Shown one piece after another: positions 19,042 through 26,020 of a DNA stretch of 64,000 nt (positions are counted from its first letter, which is position 1; every line of letters begins with the position of its first letter). This DNA comes from JAWPMT01 sp965215825. GTDB taxonomy: Bacteria > Bacteroidota > Bacteroidia > Cytophagales > Cyclobacteriaceae. The translations under genes and the position numbers were made by a program. The stretch covers positions 620,001-684,000 of the forward strand of contig CBDCEM010000003.1 of assembly GCA_965215825.1 (NCBI GenBank), read 5' to 3'. The notes below the pieces were generated by a model, which saw nothing but the letters and a program-made list of their open reading frames with translations, had not been told where the DNA came from and did not search any database.

Positions 19042-19076
19042 TTTTGAACGGGGAATTACTCCCTCAATATTTTAAC
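19042..19076 (+). promoter_or_regulatory. Candidate promoter of the GC-rich RNA (copy 2)
   Basis: Same TTTTG, 21-base spacer and TATTTTAA as at 12122-12156. Confidence 0.4.
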
Positions 19077-19755
19077 TCCAACCGCTCTAACCATCCCCAA
19101 AACCCACCGCACAAGGCTTGCCGTCCTTCGGCACGACCACAGGTAAAGCGGCGTGCCTGTGGTTCGTCTGTCAGGCTGCCATCCAGAGCCCTGCAAGGTC
19201 GTTCGACTGTTTTTTGAGTTGTCTATCTTTTTAAGGCCAAAAAAACAGGCGCTCCACCCTGCATGTTCTTCCTGTTGCTGCCAGTACGGTCCTCGCCACA
19301 GGTGTTCTCTCTGTCTTTTTTGAATGATTGAACGCCTGCGGCAGCTAGGCAAAAAAGCCAGCTACTCACCTCTAGTTAATGCGGGCCTGCGACTCCCGCC
19401 AGTTCCCTACACTGCAGCCCAAACGAGTTGGCCTTTGCTCCGGCACTGCCAGCCGTCCTCGTTCCTCGGCCTTTACCTGTCAGGCTGGCGAGAGTACCCG
19501 CAGACGGCCCGACGGAGTATCAAGATAGACAGGTTATCAAGTGTTCCAGCCGGACAGTGCGACATGCCGCGCTCTGAGTGCGCGCTACCCAGATTAATTG
19601 CAGTTGTTCGCTTGGCACACCCCCTTGAAAAGCAAAGGACCGACCAGGTGCCTGCTCAGAAAATCAATGTATCACCGGTCCTTTCCTTCTCAAAGCGGTG
19701 TGTGGGTTGCGTGGTTCTGTGCTACATTTGATAGAAAGGCAGACGGCCTTTTAAA
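19077..19755 (+). ncRNA. Candidate large structured RNA of the recombinase element (copy 2)
   Basis: The first 334 bases equal copy 1. After 19410 the sequence diverges but remains alignable around shared blocks such as TTTGCTCCGGCACT and CAGGCTGGCGAGAGTACCCG. At the position of the copy-1 stem AAGTCGGCG/CGCCGACTT it has AAAGGACCG (19634-19642) and CGGTCCTTT (19676-19684): five of nine pairs are changed and all still pair. At the copy-1 CCTGA/TCAGG hairpin it has GCC..AAC / GTTGGC (19417-19432). It ends in a terminator-like hairpin. This supports a conserved folded molecule of about 680 nt transcribed rightward. Confidence 0.55.
19735..19755 (+). terminator. Terminator-like hairpin at the end of the structured RNA (copy 2)
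   Basis: AAAGGC (19735-19740), loop AGACG, GCCTTT (19746-19751) and a short T-run. The stem is six perfect pairs; the T-run is short and soon followed by A. Confidence 0.5.
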
Positions 19756-19824
19756 AATTGCTTGTTGTTTTTTTGGAAGAGCCTAGAAGAAAAAAGTTGC
19801 GCTTTAAAATTTTGCGATAGTTAG

Positions 19825-20733
19825 TTGCCCTTCGGGCTCACCTTTAACTCATGGCATGTATCGCCAAAGAACCAATATATGTTCCAGGGACAGGAGCATC
19901 AACCTGAGACAGGCTGGGATCAATACAAGTGGCGTAATGCTGATCCGGCAATTGGTAGGTTCTTCAATGTTGATCCACTTGCTGAAGAATATCATTATTG
20001 GACTCCTTATGCTTTTAGTGGGAATATGGTTACCGCTCACAGGGAGTTAGAAGGGCTTGAGCCGGCGAGTATCAATTCAGATGGGACTTACAATGCTCCA
20101 GGAGATAATTTCAACTATGTTAATCCTGATGCTATCATTCTCCACGAAAATGGCAGTTCTCAGGGTGCAGGTCTCGTTGGGGAAGTATTGGTTGGGCTAA
20201 CTCCGGCAGGAGTAGCCGTGGATGCTTTGGATTTCAGTGCTGCGGCTTCTGAAGGAGACGGAGTTGGAATGTTTTTAGCTGGTGTAGGTTTTGTTCCAGG
20301 TGGTGGAGATTTAATTAAGGCAGGTGGCAAATTACTTCGAGAAGCCCTTCAAGGTTCTGATGAAATAGCAGAAGGAAGCAATTTGGTATATAGAGCACTC
20401 AGGGAGGGAGAAGATCCGCTGGAGGGGTTATTCTCTAGAGCTCCAGGAAAAGATACAAAGATTAGTAGCCACGTGATGGGGAAAAAAGAAAGTAATTTGA
20501 TCTCAACAACACGAGATGAAAGCAAAGCAACAGGTCTTTTTAATAGTGGTAATGGCGTTGTTGAAATTGATTTAAATAAAGTGAATGGTGAAGTAGTAGA
20601 TGTATCTAAAGGAACTGGAAAAGGTCGAGTTTTTTCTAGGACTAAGTCACACCAAGAAGTTTTGATAAGGGATAATGGAACTTCGGCTCCTATTCCTGCA
20701 GATGCGATTAGGGTAATTGAAAATCCGAATTGA
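19825..20733 (+). CDS. Displaced Rhs tip with ADP-ribosyltransferase-like toxin domain
   Basis: The frame opens with a TTG coding for the first residue before PFGLTFNSW; a TAG stop lies just upstream, so this is a headless Rhs tip. Residues 2-75 are Rhs core (GRFFNVDPLAE, AHRELEGLE). Residues about 115-175 (GLTPAGVAVDALDF, GFVPGGGDLIKAGGK) look like a pre-toxin linker domain. Residues about 187-300 carry VYRALREGE (Arg190), LISTTRDESKA (Ser227) and HQEVLIRD (Glu278), the R-S-E order of ADP-ribosyltransferase-fold toxins. This was probably the original tip of the large Rhs gene before element insertion. No good ribosome site is seen, so it is likely silent at present. Confidence 0.75.
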   Translation: MPFGLTFNSWHVSPKNQYMFQGQEHQPETGWDQYKWRNADPAIGRFFNVDPLAEEYHYWTPYAFSGNMVTAHRELEGLEPASINSDGTYNAPGDNFNYVNPDAIILHENGSSQGAGLVGEVLVGLTPAGVAVDALDFSAAASEGDGVGMFLAGVGFVPGGGDLIKAGGKLLREALQGSDEIAEGSNLVYRALREGEDPLEGLFSRAPGKDTKISSHVMGKKESNLISTTRDESKATGLFNSGNGVVEIDLNKVNGEVVDVSKGTGKGRVFSRTKSHQEVLIRDNGTSAPIPADAIRVIENPN

Positions 20734-21074
20734 TGGATATGAAAAAAGATCAAGATATAATTTATACTGAATGTATGAAGCCTGAAGGCTTTGCCTCATT
20801 GATTCGTGAAAACAGGGTTGATGAAAATCGATTTGAAAATCTTTTAGGAGCCATAGAACGCTTGACCGAGGCAACTAAAGATGAGAAGCATTTAGATAAA
20901 TTAATGGTTGCTTGCCTGTTTGAACTTCCATGGGAAGTTGAGAATACTGTCGAACATTATAAAACTAAGGACGAGGAATTAGGTGCGAAGGTTGAAACAA
21001 TGTCCGAGAAGTTAAGAGAAGCGATCAATGAACTGTTATGGACTGGGTTAGAAGAGTATTATGAAAACCTCTAG
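20733..21074 (+). CDS. Probable immunity protein for the ART-like tip
   Basis: The ATG at 20733 overlaps the tip's TGA by one base (TGATG), so the gene is coupled to the toxin. The product has 113 residues, is acidic and largely helical, with no signal peptide or membrane span, suiting a cytoplasmic inhibitor. I do not recognise a named immunity family. A TTG three bases earlier is a less likely start. Confidence 0.7.
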   Translation: MDMKKDQDIIYTECMKPEGFASLIRENRVDENRFENLLGAIERLTEATKDEKHLDKLMVACLFELPWEVENTVEHYKTKDEELGAKVETMSEKLREAINELLWTGLEEYYENL

Positions 21075-21104
21075 GCCGATTTAGTCTATACTTAAAAGGA
21101 ATCC

Positions 21105-21440
21105 TTAAGAATAGGCCGATTTAGTTCTGTAATCTCGAATATATGCGCTGATGACCCTCATTAGCGCATTTTTTTCATCGTCGGGCATGGTGTCAATCTC
21201 TTTGAATTGCTTCAAAAGTGCAGTGTCTTTGATCGCACTATCAACCTCATTACCGAGCAAATAATCGGTTGTCACATCTAAAACATCAGCTATTTTTTTA
21301 AGAACAAGAGCGGAAGGAATCACCAAGTCCTTTTCATACTTGGATATGTTTTTTTGATGTGTCTCCGCTGAATCCCCTAACTCTTGTTGGGATAGCTTCT
21401 TTTGAATGCGCGCCAGTTTTATCTTCTCTCCTAGGGTCAT
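21105..21440 (-). CDS. XRE-family regulator behind the third tip
   Basis: The Met at 21440 (MTLGEKIKLARIQKKLSQ) is taken as the start because the HTH begins there. The 111-residue protein has a Cro/C1 HTH (LSQQELGDSAETHQKNISKYE), then VTTDYLLGNE and a helical tail, matching the layout of the XRE gene at 7706-8053 but with a different sequence. It is convergent to the tip-immunity pair, as in the other two copies. The ATPase and recombinases that follow the regulator elsewhere are missing here, which suggests a decayed older element. Confidence 0.85.
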   Translation of the reverse strand: MTLGEKIKLARIQKKLSQQELGDSAETHQKNISKYEKDLVIPSALVLKKIADVLDVTTDYLLGNEVDSAIKDTALLKQFKEIDTMPDDEKNALMRVISAYIRDYRTKSAYS

Positions 21441-21492
21441 TAAGCGTGAATAATGCTTTGAAATAGCTTTATAAGCGAATAATACTCCCACC

Positions 21493-22140
21493 TAGCGCGC
21501 GTTTGGAACGCGTGCAATTATCCTTATATGCAAAGCGTGCTGATTACCTTGGGAATTTAATTTGAACCAGGTATTTTGATCTAATGTCAGAGAAGTACAA
21601 ATTTCATGATGACGAAGGTATTTATTTTGTAACAAGTACGGTCGTGCACTGGATCGACTTGTTTACCAGAAAGGAGTTCAAACATCATTGAAATATTGTC
21701 AGGAGAACAAGGGATTAGTGGTTCATGCATGGTGTCTAATGCCCAGTCATTTGCACATGATTATTAGTAGTGCTGAAGGGAGATTGCCCGATATCATGCG
21801 AGATTTCAAAAAGTATACGGCTAAGAAAATTATTGCAGAATTGGAGTTGATCAATGAAAGTAGAAAAGAGTGGTTGTTAAGAGGGTTTATCAATGCAGGG
21901 AAAGAGTTAAAGAGAGTCAAGCAACATAAAGTCTGGCAAGATGGCAATCATCCGATACTACTTGATTCAAAAGAATTGCAGGAAGAAAGACTATCATACA
22001 TCCATTTTAATCCAGTAGAAGCTGAAATTGTTGATGAACCCGAACAGTTTTTATACAGTTCGGCTAGAGACTATGCGGGGCAAAAAGGTTTGATCGATGT
22101 TCGTTTGTTAGAGTGACGTCACGCGTTGCAAACGCGCGCC
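21493..22140 (+). mobile_element. REP-flanked RAYT element A (defective)
   Basis: A left REP palindrome (21493-21515, arms GCGCGCGTT and AACGCGTGC) and a right REP in opposite orientation (22118-22140) bound 648 bp. This equals the 662-bp full element less a 13-bp coding deletion and one leader base. Confidence 0.8.
21584..22116 (+). pseudogene. REP-associated tyrosine transposase (RAYT) A, frameshifted
   Basis: Starts MSEKYKFHDDEGIYF like the intact copies but lacks 13 bp after the codons for EFKH (near 21689), which shifts the frame. Downstream, the HUH motif (PSHLHMII) and YIHFNPV are intact, so the break is recent or complemented by copies B and C. Confidence 0.85.
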
Positions 22141-22237
22141 AGAGGAAGAAGGCGAAAGTTCAAATGTTCTTGGAAAGAGCTACTATTCATTTTCTAACTA
22201 TGCCGTTTCAAACGCACGCTAGAGTTGTGTGCAAACC

Positions 22238-22272
22238 AAAAAAAAGCACACCCTCGAAAAGGTGTCCTTTTT
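22238..22272 (-). terminator. Terminator of ssb copy 1
   Basis: Read on the minus strand, AAAAGGACACC pairs with GGTGTGCTTTT (one mismatch) and ends in a T-run. The same hairpin follows the other ssb copies. Confidence 0.7.
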
Positions 22273-22297
22273 GCATTAGTTGTATTTGGGAGCAATC

Positions 22298-22642
22298 TTA
22301 TACCTGAGTTGATTTCTTATCCATCATCAACAGTTCGCTAAGAACAATTTCCGAGACAAACTTTGTTTCCCCCTCTTTTTCATATGATCGGTTAACGAGT
22401 TTGCCATGTATGGCAATTTCACTTCCTTTTTGAAGGTAGTTTTCTACAACGCTACACTTCTTACCCCACACAACTATATTGTGCCATTGGGTATCGGAAA
22501 TGCGCTCGCCCTGATTATTGTAGTAGGTTTCATTGGTGGCTAGCGAAAAGGTGGCTACAGTCTTACCCGAGTCGAATGCTTTCACTTGTGGATCGTTACC
22601 TAATCTACCAATTAATTGTACGTGGTTTTTTAAAGTGTTCAT
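22298..22642 (-). CDS. ssb: Single-stranded DNA-binding protein (copy 1)
   Basis: The start at 22642 (MNTLKNHVQLIGRLG) is fixed by comparison with two further copies; the frame extends 35 codons upstream but that part is not conserved. The 114-residue protein is one OB fold with the SSB signatures VQLIGRLGNDPQV, ATFSLATNE, DTQWHNIVVWGKKC and YLQKGSEIAIHGKL. It lacks the long acidic C-terminal tail of housekeeping SSB, as do many short Bacteroidota and plasmid SSBs. It lies between RAYT elements and a SUKH immunity gene; a link with single-strand transposition is only an inference. Confidence 0.93.
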   Translation of the reverse strand: MNTLKNHVQLIGRLGNDPQVKAFDSGKTVATFSLATNETYYNNQGERISDTQWHNIVVWGKKCSVVENYLQKGSEIAIHGKLVNRSYEKEGETKFVSEIVLSELLMMDKKSTQV

Positions 22643-22750
22643 GTGTGTAGTTTTTAATAATTGAACTTTGAATGAGTGTTTGATCGGTAGATGATCAAAT
22701 CGATGAAGCGAAGTTGTGGATGGACATGAACCAGACTCGGTTAACAAACA

Positions 22751-22784
22751 TTTGTAGTCGTTTGTGATCCGTTTGTAGTCGTTT
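22751..22784. promoter_or_regulatory. Paired direct repeats upstream of ssb copy 1
   Basis: TTTGTAGTCGTTT occurs at 22751-22763 and 22772-22784, exactly 21 bp apart (two helical turns). The arrangement recurs upstream of the other ssb copies at 26474-26507 and 28103-28136, suggesting an operator or iteron-like site. Confidence 0.45.
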
Positions 22785-22904
22785 AAAATTGTTTTTGTTG
22801 CTGTTAATCAATTGGTTAGATTATTCACTTTTTTTATGATTTTATGAAGGCTTCTTGTCTGCGAACTAGCCGTTCCCATCTAGCGCGCGTTTGGAACTGC
22901 TAAC

Positions 22905-22927
22905 TAGCGCGCGTTTGCAACGCGTGC
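22905..22927. repeat. REP palindrome before toxin remnant and SUKH 1
   Basis: Palindrome with arms GCGCGCGTT/AACGCGTGC around TGC, followed by CTAGTTACCTTGGGAA, the same leader that precedes the RAYT genes. A degenerate copy lies at 22881-22900. Confidence 0.8.
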
Positions 22928-22942
22928 TAGTTACCTTGGGAA

Positions 22943-23008
22943 TTTAGCCCCAGCTGGCCCGACAAAGAGCCTGAATTTATTGGAAATGGAAATGATAGAA
23001 AGACGTAG
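22943..23008 (+). pseudogene. Last 21 codons of a lost toxin tip (remnant 1)
   Basis: Reads FSPSWPDKEPEFIGNGNDRK and one Thr, then TAG. It ends 57 bp before the SUKH start and recurs, with changed residues, at 26627-26692. The frame-preserving changes suggest a former coding end; the toxin body is missing, replaced by a REP leader. Confidence 0.4.
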
Positions 23009-23065
23009 ATCAGAATCTGAACCTGGTAAAGGTTAAATTGGTCAATGAAACAATCTTGGAAATCT

Positions 23066-23542
23066 ATGAGTCAACTACAATTTCTGGAAGAAATCAAGAA
23101 TCACCTAAAATCTCGTAATATTGGTTTACTTGGCTGTACGGATGAAGAAGTAAAGAAAGTTGAAGAATTCTACTGTATAAAACTTCCACGAGCCTATGTG
23201 GAATACTTGCTTTTAATGGGTAGATACTCAGGCCCGATGAACGTTGGAACTAGTTGTTTTTATGATGACTTATTTGATTTAAGGGAGGTTGCTCAAGAAA
23301 TTTTAGATGATAATTCTATTGATTATCAACTTTCTAAAAGCGAATTTGTGTTTGAGATTCATCAGGGCTACACGTTTCTTTTTTTTGAAACAAATGAAAG
23401 TGACAATTCCACAGTATATGGGTTTTCACAGAATGAAGATGAGGAAGTTCTTAAGCTATATGATTCTTATGTAGATTACTGGAAGGCGATGATGGAATAC
23501 CTTGATAAAATTTTAAACAAATGGAATCAGTGGAAGAAATGA
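23066..23542 (+). CDS. SUKH-superfamily (SMI1/KNR4) immunity protein 1
   Basis: The Met at 23066 (MSQLQFLEEIKNHLK) is the start shared with copy 2; an in-frame ATG at 23045 would add seven residues. The 158-residue protein has the SMI1/KNR4 pattern: an N-terminal helix, the LPRAYVEYLLLMGRYSGP strand-helix and a C-terminal FLFFETNESDNSTVYGF strand pair. SUKH proteins typically neutralise nuclease or deaminase toxins of polymorphic systems. The toxin gene is gone except for a short 3' remnant, so this is an orphan immunity gene. Confidence 0.88.
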   Translation: MSQLQFLEEIKNHLKSRNIGLLGCTDEEVKKVEEFYCIKLPRAYVEYLLLMGRYSGPMNVGTSCFYDDLFDLREVAQEILDDNSIDYQLSKSEFVFEIHQGYTFLFFETNESDNSTVYGFSQNEDEEVLKLYDSYVDYWKAMMEYLDKILNKWNQWKK

Positions 23543-23656
23543 TCTCCATCTAGCGCCTAACTAGCGCGCGTTCAATGTCGTTAAGTTAAGCCATTTAACA
23601 GTTATTTATTATATTTAATCTTGTAATAAGAAGCGAGAATTGGGAGCCCCCCCATC

Positions 23657-24318
23657 TAGCGCGCGTTTGGAACGCGTGCAATTATCCTTAATATGCAAAG
23701 CGTGCTAGTTACCTTGGGAACTTAGTTTGAACCAGGTATTTTGATCTAATGTCAGAGAAGTACAAATTTCATGATGACGAAGGTATTTATTTTGTAACAA
23801 GTACGGTCGTGCACTGGATCGACTTGTTTACCAGAAAGGAGTTCAAACATATCATTATCGATGCATTGAAATATTGTCAGGAGAACAAGGGATTAGTGGT
23901 TCATGCATGGTGTCTAATGCCCAGTCATTTGCACATGATTATTAGTAGTGCTGAAGGGAGATTGCCCGATATCATGCGAGATTTCAAAAAGTATACGGCT
24001 AAGAAAATCATTGCAGAATTGGAGTTGATCAATGAAAGTAGAAAAGAGTGGTTGTTAAGAGGGTTTATCAATGCAGGGAAAGAATTAAAGAGGATCAAGC
24101 AACATAAAGTCTGGCAAGATGGCAATCATCCGATACTACTTGATTCTAAGGAATTACAAGACCAAAGACTGTCATACATTCATTTTAATCCAGTAGAAGA
24201 TGAAATTGTCGATGAACCTGAACATTTTTTATACAGTTCGGCTAGAGATTATGCGTGTCAAAGAGGTTTGATCGATGTTCGATTATTAGAGTGACGTCAC
24301 GCGTTGCAAACGCGCGCC
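23657..24318 (+). mobile_element. REP-flanked RAYT element B (complete, 662 bp)
   Basis: Left REP 23657-23679 and right REP 24296-24318 are in opposite orientation. The left REP is followed by about 70 bp of conserved leader (ATTATCC, TTACCTTGGGAA) before the transposase ATG. Confidence 0.85.
23749..24294 (+). CDS. REP-associated tyrosine transposase (RAYT) B
   Basis: A 181-residue IS200/IS605-type Y1 transposase of the RAYT group: HUH motif in LMPSHLHMII (His60, His62), helix FKKYTAKKII carrying a candidate nucleophilic Tyr, and the family motif YIHFNPVEDEIV. RAYTs cut and join single-stranded REP hairpins. The REP hairpins lie directly outside the gene on both sides, and the TGA is two bases from the right REP. 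Confidence 0.93.
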   Translation: MSEKYKFHDDEGIYFVTSTVVHWIDLFTRKEFKHIIIDALKYCQENKGLVVHAWCLMPSHLHMIISSAEGRLPDIMRDFKKYTAKKIIAELELINESRKEWLLRGFINAGKELKRIKQHKVWQDGNHPILLDSKELQDQRLSYIHFNPVEDEIVDEPEHFLYSSARDYACQRGLIDVRLLE

Positions 24319-24321
24319 GGA

Positions 24322-24494
24322 GTAGTCATCCGATACTACTTGATTCAAAAGAGTTGCAGGATGAAAGACTGTCATACATTCATTTTAATCCAGTAGAAGA
24401 TGAAATTGTAGATGAACCGAACACTTTTTATACAGTTCGGCTAGAGATTATACAGGTCACAAAGGATTGATCGATGTTCGTTTGTTGGAGTGAT
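24322..24494 (+). pseudogene. RAYT 3' fragment
   Basis: Repeats the last third of the RAYT gene (HPILLDSKELQ, YIHFNPVEDEIVDEP), then loses the frame near GAACCGAACAC. A right REP follows at 24495-24517. Confidence 0.8.
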
Positions 24495-24518
24495 GTCACG
24501 CGTTACAAACGCGCGCCA

Positions 24519-24755
24519 GGATGTGAAGGTGATTTAAATGATTTAGGAGATAACCTTGATCTTGTAAAACATTACTTATCGAATGAAGGCGATCGAGCAA
24601 TCATTATGGGATCAAGAGGCGAGAATGTCGAAGGTCACGCGTTTAATGCCATCAATGTTAATGGTCAAATTAAGTTTTTAGATGGTCAAGTAGATCAAGA
24701 AGCTTTTTTAGAGGATGGGTTTGTTAACTTTTGGATGTTACAAACTAACAAATGA
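24519..24755 (+). pseudogene. C-terminal fragment of a papain-fold (Tox-PL-like) toxin tip
   Basis: The open frame runs from a chance ATG at 24474 through a REP; toxin-like sequence starts about 24519. It reads DRAIIMGSRGENVEGHAFNA, then VNGQIKFLDGQVDQEAF: a His in GHAF and a D-x-Q in FLDGQ, as in papain-fold toxin/deamidase tips. The half that would hold the catalytic Cys is missing, cut off at the REP, so the product should be inactive. The stop overlaps the next ATG (ATGA). Confidence 0.65.
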
Positions 24756-25075
24756 TGATAGAATTAAATCAGGCAAAAGAAGAAATTGAGAAATTACTAA
24801 AAGAAGAACAATCTGGATTATCAGAATATAATTTGGTAATAAGTAAGGTTTTAACCTATGAATTTGGTTGGGTTTTTTACTATACTTCCGAGGAATACTT
24901 GGAGTCCAAGGATGTTAGACATATGCTTCTTGGAAATGCTCCATTTATATATGATAAGGAAAACGGATCTATTCATGAAACGGGTACTTTTCGATCTATT
25001 GACTATTTTGTGGATCGATATAGAATTGCTAAAAAGACTAACTCAGAGCCAGACTGGTTTTCGAATTTAGAATAG
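24752..25075 (+). CDS. Imm35-like (YrhB-type) immunity protein
   Basis: The 107-residue protein matches the Imm35 pattern: EFGWVFYYTSEEYLES, then LLGNAPFIYDKENGSIHETG, and a closing SIDYFVDRYR. Imm35 genes are known partners of papain-fold toxins, and here the gene overlaps the remnant of just such a toxin by 4 bp. It is intact and could still give protection against relatives carrying the full toxin. Confidence 0.85.
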   Translation: MMIELNQAKEEIEKLLKEEQSGLSEYNLVISKVLTYEFGWVFYYTSEEYLESKDVRHMLLGNAPFIYDKENGSIHETGTFRSIDYFVDRYRIAKKTNSEPDWFSNLE

Positions 25076-25083
25076 ACCCCATC

Positions 25084-25745
25084 TAGCGCGCGTTTGGAAC
25101 GCGTGCAATTATCCTTAATATGCAAAGCGTGCTAGTTACCTTGGGAACTTAGTTTGAAGTAAGTATTTTGATCTAATGTCAGAGAAGTACAAATTTCATG
25201 ATGACGAAGGTATTTATTTTGCAACAAGTACGGTTGTGCATTGGATCGACTTGTTCACCAGAAAGGAGTTCAAACATATCATAACAGATGCTGTAAAATA
25301 TTGCCAGGAGAACAAGGGATTGGTGGTTCATGCATGGTGTCTAATGCCGAGTCATTTACACATGATTATTAGTAGTGCTGAGCGGAGATTGCCCGAAATC
25401 ATGCGAGATTTCAAGAAATATACAGCTAAGAAAATTATTGAAGAATTGGAGTTGATCAATGAAAGTAGAAAAGAGTGGTTGTTAAGAGGGTTTATCAAAG
25501 CAGGGAAAGAATTAAAGAGGATCAAGCAACATAAAGTCTGGCAAGATGGCAATCATCCGATACTACTTGATTCTAAGGAATTACAAGACCAAAGACTATC
25601 ATACATCCATTTTAATCCAGTAGAAGATGAAATTGTCGATGAACCTGAACATTTTTTATACAGTTCGGCTAGAGATTATGAGGGTCAAAAAGGTTTGATC
25701 GATGTTCGATTATTAGAGTGACGTCACGCGTTGCAAACGCACGCC
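25084..25745 (+). mobile_element. REP-flanked RAYT element C (complete, 662 bp)
   Basis: Left REP 25084-25106, right REP 25723-25745 (right one with CGCACGCC instead of CGCGCGCC). Same length as element B. Confidence 0.85.
25176..25721 (+). CDS. REP-associated tyrosine transposase (RAYT) C
   Basis: 181 residues, nearly identical to RAYT B with scattered substitutions (for example ATSTVV for VTSTVV, EELELI for AELELI). The HUH motif PSHLHMII and YIHFNPV are intact, so this is a second potentially active transposase. Confidence 0.93.
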   Translation: MSEKYKFHDDEGIYFATSTVVHWIDLFTRKEFKHIITDAVKYCQENKGLVVHAWCLMPSHLHMIISSAERRLPEIMRDFKKYTAKKIIEELELINESRKEWLLRGFIKAGKELKRIKQHKVWQDGNHPILLDSKELQDQRLSYIHFNPVEDEIVDEPEHFLYSSARDYEGQKGLIDVRLLE

Positions 25746-25756
25746 AGAGTAGTAGT

Positions 25757-25924
25757 CATCCGATACTACTTGATTCAAAAGAGTTGCAAGACCAAAAACT
25801 ATCATACATCCATTTGAATCCTGTGGAAGATGAAATTGTCGATGAACCCGAACAGTTTTTATACAGTTCGGCTAGAGACTATGCGGGGCAAAAAGGTTTG
25901 ATCGATGTTCGATTATTAGAGTGA
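25757..25924 (+). pseudogene. RAYT 3' fragment with right REP
   Basis: HPILLDSKELQDQKLSYIHL to the terminal VRLLE, followed by a right REP at 25926-25948. Together with 24322-24494 it shows that RAYT 3' ends plus REP are added repeatedly behind complete elements. Confidence 0.8.
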
Positions 25925-25965
25925 CGTCACGCGTTGCAAACGCACGCCAGATTGAGCCCAAAACC

Positions 25966-25996
25966 AAAAAAGGACACCCCGAAAAGATGTCCTTTT
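25966..25996 (-). terminator. Terminator of ssb copy 2
   Basis: On the minus strand AAAAGGACA (25996-25988) pairs with TGTCCTTTT (25976-25968) and continues in a T-run. Confidence 0.8.
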
Positions 25997-26020
25997 GCAA
26001 TAGTTGTATTGGGAACAATC

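Larger units (their letters stand above)
13392..19410 (+). repeat. 6,019-bp direct repeat, copy 2
   Basis: Second copy of 6472-12490. It contains a tip fragment, immunity gene, XRE gene, ATPase, two tyrosine recombinases, the DUF2188 remnant and half of the GC-rich segment. Confidence 0.97.
13392..19824 (+). mobile_element. Putative tip-carrying tyrosine-recombinase element 2
   Basis: 6,433 bp from the second YYPFG junction to the base before the third tip, which starts at PFGLTFNSW codons directly after a TAG stop. Gene order equals element 1; the right end (19411-19824) is shorter and different in sequence. Confidence 0.55.
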
